64,000 nucleotides of DNA, taken from Mycolicibacterium iranicum. Lineage in GTDB: Bacteria > Actinomycetota > Actinomycetes > Mycobacteriales > Mycobacteriaceae. Every line of letters begins with the position of its first letter. Within the stretch, counting starts at the first letter, position 1. Below the pieces are notes generated by a model. The model had not been told where the DNA came from, made no database searches, and saw nothing but the letters and a program-made list of their open reading frames with translations. The position numbers were made by a program, and so were the translations under genes. Below are positions 60,153-64,000 of the stretch, piece by piece. Location of the stretch: the NCBI RefSeq assembly GCF_001650495.1, contig NZ_LWCS01000013.1, positions 1 to 64,000 of the forward strand, written 5' to 3'.

Positions 60153-60458
60153 GGGTTCCAATTGGGTCTTGGGAGCGTTGCAGGTCGAACTTCAGTCACA
60201 TTCTGACAGCCCTATTCTGACGTTCTGACCTCCGCAGTGATTCGAACGGCTGTGAGTCGCCTTCTCGTATGCCAGACCCGAGGTCGTCAATTGGGCGACG
60301 AACAGCAGCGCGAGCGAGATCGAGGGCCGTCGATGACGGCACCCGTCCACCACCCTTCAGCGACCTTTTCCGCGATGCGGCTTCGCTATCGGGCCCAAGC
60401 AACGCCGACGATGCTGTGGCGGTGGTCCGGACCCTCAGGCGAATAGCCGACGGGACAC
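60153..60458. other. Intergenic, short TTCTGAC repeats only
   Basis: About 300 bp between the convergent MmyB-type gene and the ECF sigma gene. It holds TTCTGAC at 60201, 60215 and 60223, and two related words, TTCCAATCGGG (60137) and TTCCAATTGGG (60157). No gene is supported. Confidence 0.4.
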
Positions 60459-61475
60459 CTATGTGCTCCGCCAGGTACGAGGCGCCGGCAACGTCATGGG
60501 CAAACCGAACCGCGACAACACGCTGCTGTCGAAGCGGGTGATGGAGTTGATTTCATCGCCGTGCACACCGAGGACCAGCAGACCGGCCGCATGGCGCATC
60601 CCGGTGTCGTTGTGACGGTGGTAGGTACCGAAGGCGAGTTGACCGTTGGCGCGGGTCGATACGAGGTCGAAGTGCAGATCTGCGCGCATGACCGCCCGGA
60701 AGAAGCGGGCGACTGTGGCACGGCCACGGTACTCCAGTGCTAGCGGAGGCATCGAGATGGTGACGTCGGCGGTGAGCAGTGCGACCAGCGCCTCGACGTC
60801 ACCTGTTTGGTAAGCGCGAACGAATTTTGCCGCCAGAGCGTGCTCCTGGGCCGACCCCGGCTCCGTCAGCGCACCCGCGGACGGGGAAGTATGATCGAGA
60901 CCGGCCCGGGCGCGCTTGAGCGCACTGTTGACCGATTCGACTGTGCTGTCCAGTATTTCGGCGACCTCAGCGGCTCGGTAGCCGAGCACTTCACGCAAGA
61001 TGAGCACCGCTCGCGGACGTGGCGGCAGCTTCTGCAGTGCGGTGAGGAAGGCCAGCGACATAGCTTCTGTCTGCTCGTAGCGTGCCTCAGGCCCCAATGG
61101 CCCGGCATCCACGTCGAGAAGTGCATCGGGATACGGCTCCAGCCACGGGACTTCGATGAACCCGTTCGGCTCAGGCGGCTCAATGTCGATAGTCGTCCAA
61201 TCCTTCACCGGGCGTCGTTTAGCCGACCGCAACGCATTGAGGCATCGATTGGTGGCGATTCGGTAGAGCCAGGTGCGAAGGGAGGCACGGCCCTGAAACG
61301 TCGCGAGACCTTGCCAGGCGGACAAAAACACGTCCTGTACCGCGTCCTCCGCATCCTGCAGCGACCCGAGCAGGCGGTAGCAATGCACCTGCAACTCGCG
61401 CCGGTACGGCTCGGTGAGTTCGGCAAACGCTCGGTCGTCACCGCCGCGTGCTCTGTTGATGAGTTCTGCATCCAC
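60459..61475 (-). CDS. ECF sigma factor with SnoaL-like domain (SigG-like)
   Basis: 338 aa from GTG 61475. Region 2 has RLLGSLQDAEDAVQDVFLSAWQGL; region 4 has KLPPRPRAVLILREVLGYRAAEVAEILDSTVESVNSALKRARAGL. A C-terminal SnoaL-like domain (about 220-325) follows, as in mycobacterial SigG, and could bind a ligand. No anti-sigma gene is adjacent. It is divergent from an SDR gene with a 126-bp gap and probably controls it. Confidence 0.88.
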   Translation of the reverse strand: MDAELINRARGGDDRAFAELTEPYRRELQVHCYRLLGSLQDAEDAVQDVFLSAWQGLATFQGRASLRTWLYRIATNRCLNALRSAKRRPVKDWTTIDIEPPEPNGFIEVPWLEPYPDALLDVDAGPLGPEARYEQTEAMSLAFLTALQKLPPRPRAVLILREVLGYRAAEVAEILDSTVESVNSALKRARAGLDHTSPSAGALTEPGSAQEHALAAKFVRAYQTGDVEALVALLTADVTISMPPLALEYRGRATVARFFRAVMRADLHFDLVSTRANGQLAFGTYHRHNDTGMRHAAGLLVLGVHGDEINSITRFDSSVLSRFGLPMTLPAPRTWRST

Positions 61476-61601
61476 GCCCTTGTCGCCCTTCGTCCATCAA
61501 TACAGACACCTTTGGACTCCAGAACTGGTCGGTGATCGACCGCCGAGTTTCGGATCGTTCCGGGGTCCACCTAGGTAGGAACCCCAAAAGAGTGAGGACG
61601 C

Positions 61602-62423
61602 ATGATGATCAGTGCTCAATCAGCGGTGAATCGCACGGGCGACGGCCGCCGCCGGCTGGACGGGACCACCGCGATCGTCACCGGGGCGAGCCGAGGATTT
61701 GGCCGCGCCATCGCCGCTGCGCTGTGCAACGCAGGAGCACACGTCGTCGGGGTCGCCCGCTCCGCGCGGGACCTCCGTGCGCTCCGCGCTGAGCTGGGTC
61801 CTTCATTTACCGGACTCGCCGCCGATGCCGCCGAACCGTCGACAGCAACCCACCTCATCGACGAGTTCCGACCACGCACCATCGTGCTGTGCGCAGGAGC
61901 GGCACCGCTGATGGCGCCACTGACCCAACAGACCTGGGACAGCTTCAGCCAGAATTGGAATGTCGATGTCGCGCAGGGCTTTCACTGGATTCGCCACGCC
62001 TTGCTGAGCCCATTGGAGCCTGGCAGCAGGGTGATCGCCGTGTCCAGCGGAGCTGCCCTGAAGGGCTCGCCGCTCAGCTGTGGGTACGCCGGGGCGAAAG
62101 CCACGGTGCGGTTCCTCACCGACTACGCAGCGCACGAAGCTGAACAGCGTCGCTCAGGTATCGAGTTCGTGTCGATCCTGCCGGGCCTGACACCGTCGAC
62201 TGCGCTGGGCACGGCTGCGGTGTCGGCCTATGCGGCGCAGCAGGGCGTGACAGTCGAGATGTTCGCGGAATCCCTCGCGCCGATACTCACAGCCGAGCAA
62301 GCCGCGACATCCATTCGGGATCTGGCGATGACGCCGGTGCTGAATCAGCGCGCCTATCTGCTGAGCGCGAGCGGATTGGCGGAACTGTCCGGCGCCGACG
62401 CGTTGTCTCAGCGCTCGGCATAG
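61602..62423 (+). CDS. SDR oxidoreductase
   Basis: 273 aa with GTGAGG upstream. GASRGFG cofactor motif, catalytic Ser in VSSGAALKGS and YAGAK (Tyr-x3-Lys) are present. It is divergent from the SigG-like sigma factor, so may be one of its targets. A small membrane protein gene follows 57 bp downstream. Substrate unknown. Confidence 0.88.
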   Translation: MMISAQSAVNRTGDGRRRLDGTTAIVTGASRGFGRAIAAALCNAGAHVVGVARSARDLRALRAELGPSFTGLAADAAEPSTATHLIDEFRPRTIVLCAGAAPLMAPLTQQTWDSFSQNWNVDVAQGFHWIRHALLSPLEPGSRVIAVSSGAALKGSPLSCGYAGAKATVRFLTDYAAHEAEQRRSGIEFVSILPGLTPSTALGTAAVSAYAAQQGVTVEMFAESLAPILTAEQAATSIRDLAMTPVLNQRAYLLSASGLAELSGADALSQRSA

Positions 62424-62480
62424 ACCCGTGCTCGAACCCGTTGCCACGACCGACCCACGATGCCGAAAGAGGTTTTACCC

Positions 62481-62957
62481 ATGAACAATTCATCCAATAG
62501 GTCACCCGCGTTTGCAGTTTTTCTGCGCGTCTACGGGGTGTTGACGCTGATCATCTTCGGCCTGCTGTTCGTCGGTTTCATGGTGCAATCGCCGCTACTG
62601 TCCGAGAACGGCGGCGCACTGAACTGGGCCATCTGGAACGACGTCAGCGCCGGACACGGTCATTCTCACGTTCCGCCCATGTTGCTGCTGATATATGTCG
62701 TGTGGGGCGTGTTCTTACTTCGCGCCGCCAACAACCCAGCGGCATATTCGTCGTTTTTGAACTTCACCGCGTGGGCCAACCTCGCGCACGGACTGCTGAT
62801 GATCGGTCAGGTCTTTACCGATGTGGACCGCTATTGGAGCAAGTTCTTGACCGACATCCCATTCATCGTCGGCTTGGCCACGGGGATCTTCATATGGCAA
62901 CGCCGAACGACGGGCGCCACACCGACGCAGCCGGTGGGAGGTCTTCGGAGTCGGTGA
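62481..62957 (+). CDS. Four-helix membrane protein (DUF6632-like)
   Basis: 158 aa from ATG 62481 (AGAGG upstream; ATG 62460 also possible). Helices: FLRVYGVLTLIIFGLLFVGFM, VPPMLLLIYVVWGVFLLRAA, NFTAWANLAHGLLMIGQVF and DIPFIVGLATGIFIWQRR. Conserved histidines (AGHGHSHVP) suggest a metal or redox role, unproven. It may belong to the same transcript as the SDR gene upstream. Confidence 0.72.
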   Translation: MNNSSNRSPAFAVFLRVYGVLTLIIFGLLFVGFMVQSPLLSENGGALNWAIWNDVSAGHGHSHVPPMLLLIYVVWGVFLLRAANNPAAYSSFLNFTAWANLAHGLLMIGQVFTDVDRYWSKFLTDIPFIVGLATGIFIWQRRTTGATPTQPVGGLRSR

Positions 62958-63092
62958 CGGCATATCCCTCGACCCACGCACATTCAGCGCATGCCGAAAG
63001 TCAGGTAGTCCACTACGCAATCGATCGCGATCCGAGGTGCTTAACGTCCACAGGGACGGGGCTACGTGCCCACCTATCAGAAAGGCACCTCA

Positions 63093-63785
63093 GTGCTTCC
63101 TCAACGCACCTTCATCAGCTCGAAAATCGTCCTCGCTGCGGCAGTGCTATCGACGGGCATCCTGGGATTGCCCACAGTTCCTGTGGCAGCGGCTGGTCCG
63201 ATGATGCCTCTCTCGCCACCGCCGGCCGATTGCTTACAGTTCGGCTTCCCCGGCGGTGGTGTGACGATCAAGATAAGCAGCGGCAATCAGGTCGTCTTCA
63301 GTCCGCCGCGTGGGCAGAGCTTCCAGGGCGTGCCGTCGGTCGTTGAGCCGGTCGGCCTCGCCGGGACGATGAGCGGCACTGTCACCGGCAGGTCAGTGAA
63401 CCTGACGAATACGACGGACAGGGGGCCGTTTGCCTACAACGGCACAGTGGGTCCGGACGGTATCGCCCGCGGCGACTTGGACGGCGGCAGTTGGCAGACG
63501 CAGTATCGGCTCACCTGCTTGGAACGCCCCGCCCCGCCGCCTGCACCCACACCGGCCCCTGCGCCCGCTCCTGCTCCTGCTCCTGCACCTACCGCAGTTG
63601 TGACCGGCGACGTCGATGTCTATGACATCCCGGGCGGCGTGGGCACTGTCATCGGCATGCTGGACGGTGGTGAGGGCCAGACGGTGCCATTCCTGAGCTG
63701 CAAGGCCGACAACTGGTGCGAGATCGGGTTTGCCGGCGGGCCAGGCGGGCGCGCCTGGGTGTGGGGCGACTTCTTGAGTAGGTGA
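63093..63785 (+). CDS. Secreted protein with SH3-like C-terminal domain
   Basis: 230 aa from GTG 63093, with GAAAGG eight bases before; a GTG at 63066 lies further upstream. Signal peptide about 30 residues (ending PVAAAGP). A domain with YNGTVGPDGIARG and GSWQTQYRLTCLER follows, then an Ala/Pro repeat linker (PAPAPAPAPAPAPAP) and an SH3-like domain TGDVDVYDIPGGVGTVIGMLDGGEG with NWCEIGF. SH3-like domains in exported proteins often bind cell wall. Function unknown. Confidence 0.75.
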   Translation: MLPQRTFISSKIVLAAAVLSTGILGLPTVPVAAAGPMMPLSPPPADCLQFGFPGGGVTIKISSGNQVVFSPPRGQSFQGVPSVVEPVGLAGTMSGTVTGRSVNLTNTTDRGPFAYNGTVGPDGIARGDLDGGSWQTQYRLTCLERPAPPPAPTPAPAPAPAPAPAPTAVVTGDVDVYDIPGGVGTVIGMLDGGEGQTVPFLSCKADNWCEIGFAGGPGGRAWVWGDFLSR

Positions 63786-63799
63786 CCGACGTGCCTAGA

Positions 63800-63830
63800 C
63801 GCCTTGCTTGCGCACAAGCCAAGCAAGGCG
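63800..63830 (+). terminator. Terminator-like hairpin
   Basis: Perfect 11-bp stem CGCCTTGCTTG (63800-63810) with CAAGCAAGGCG (63820-63830) and a 9-base loop, 15 bp after the stop of the SH3-like gene. No U tract follows. Confidence 0.7.
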
Positions 63831-63878
63831 CTGTGCTTACCCACGGACTTGCAGGCCCGCGCACCTGAGGAGATCTCA

Positions 63879-64000
63879 GTGTCGACACCGGCCTCAGGGT
63901 TGAGAACTGCACGCAGTGTGACGAACGGAGGACCAAACCCTCTCCACATCAATGACATTCACGAGCGTGAATGGTGTGCCGGCGATAGGGCGCGGTGTAG
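63879..64000 (+). CDS. Partial gene at right edge (N-terminus only)
   Basis: GTG 63879 with a strong GAGGAG six bases before opens a frame that stays open to the end of the window (about 40 codons: it begins VSTPASGLRTARSVTNGGPN and ends in a basic stretch). The gene continues beyond the window. The segment NPLHINDIHEREW recalls SRPBCC/polyketide-cyclase-like proteins of mycobacteria, but too little is visible to name it. Confidence 0.5.
   Translation, partial: MSTPASGLRTARSVTNGGPNPLHINDIHEREWCAGDRARC

Noticed and set aside
63620..63958. 112-codon minus-strand frame at right edge
   Set aside because: Covers the end of the SH3-like gene, the terminator hairpin and the start of the edge gene on the plus strand.

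Overview
The window is a high-GC actinobacterial chromosome segment, almost certainly from a fast-growing environmental Mycobacterium (Mycolicibacterium type). The evidence is the gene families: an Ltp1-type SCP-x thiolase, several DUF732 secreted proteins, a WS/DGAT acyltransferase, FadD- and MpaB-type lipid enzymes, an F420-type LLM oxidoreductase, ECF sigma factors with SnoaL-like tails, and a group 3b [NiFe]-hydrogenase that looks DosR-controlled. No rRNA, tRNA, IS element, prophage or CRISPR array was recognised. Start codons were chosen by Shine-Dalgarno position and family length, so several differ from the longest open frame.

Layout. 1-7.2 kb: a Pro-rich membrane protein (cut by the window edge), an Ltp1-like thiolase, a small secreted protein, then dctA divergent from an alpha/beta hydrolase plus a DcuS/DcuR-type two-component system, with a CRP-like site between them. 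7.2-19.8 kb: a beta-propeller protein, a STAS/CsbD/STAS stress cluster with a SigF-like promoter, small secreted proteins (DUF732 and a second paralogous family), two transporters, a GDT1/TMEM165-type Mn exporter preceded by a yybP-ykoY-type manganese riboswitch, an ECF41-like sigma factor with DoxX, and a Tat lipoprotein acetamidase/formamidase. 19.4-25 kb: CD225, DUF2752, ClC, DUF427, GNAT, DUF4436 and three small unknown genes.

25.1-35.6 kb is the most unusual part. Two very large secreted paralogues (943 and 944 aa) flank a three-gene overlapping operon (a cell-surface protein built of GD-x-STT hexapeptides, a DUF5819-like membrane protein, an HTTM protein) and a secreted Asp-rich alpha/beta hydrolase. 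Each large paralogue seems to carry two tandem modules whose alternating Ser/Thr/Glu pattern resembles aerolysin/ETX-type beta-pore-forming proteins. I do not know this arrangement as a described system.

35.9-41.6 kb: a PHP metallohydrolase, DUF3303, an FNT transporter translationally coupled to cyanase, an acyl-CoA synthetase and a Pro-rich secreted protein. 41.7-50.5 kb: an SDR-like gene behind phased operator-like repeats, the hyhBGSL hydrogenase operon with its protease, a long-chain SDR, a WS/DGAT and a PlsC-like acyltransferase. The hydrogenase and WS/DGAT promoters each hold two DosR-box-like sites exactly 22 bp apart, which suggests a hypoxia/dormancy block joining H2 metabolism and storage lipid synthesis. 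50.6-64 kb: TetR regulators, a renalase-like FAD enzyme, MpaB, a lipoprotein, an LLM/NmrA/MFS operon divergent from an SDR plus MmyB-type regulator across an AT-rich palindromic spacer, a SigG-like ECF factor divergent from another SDR, a small membrane protein, a secreted SH3-like protein and a partial gene at the right edge.
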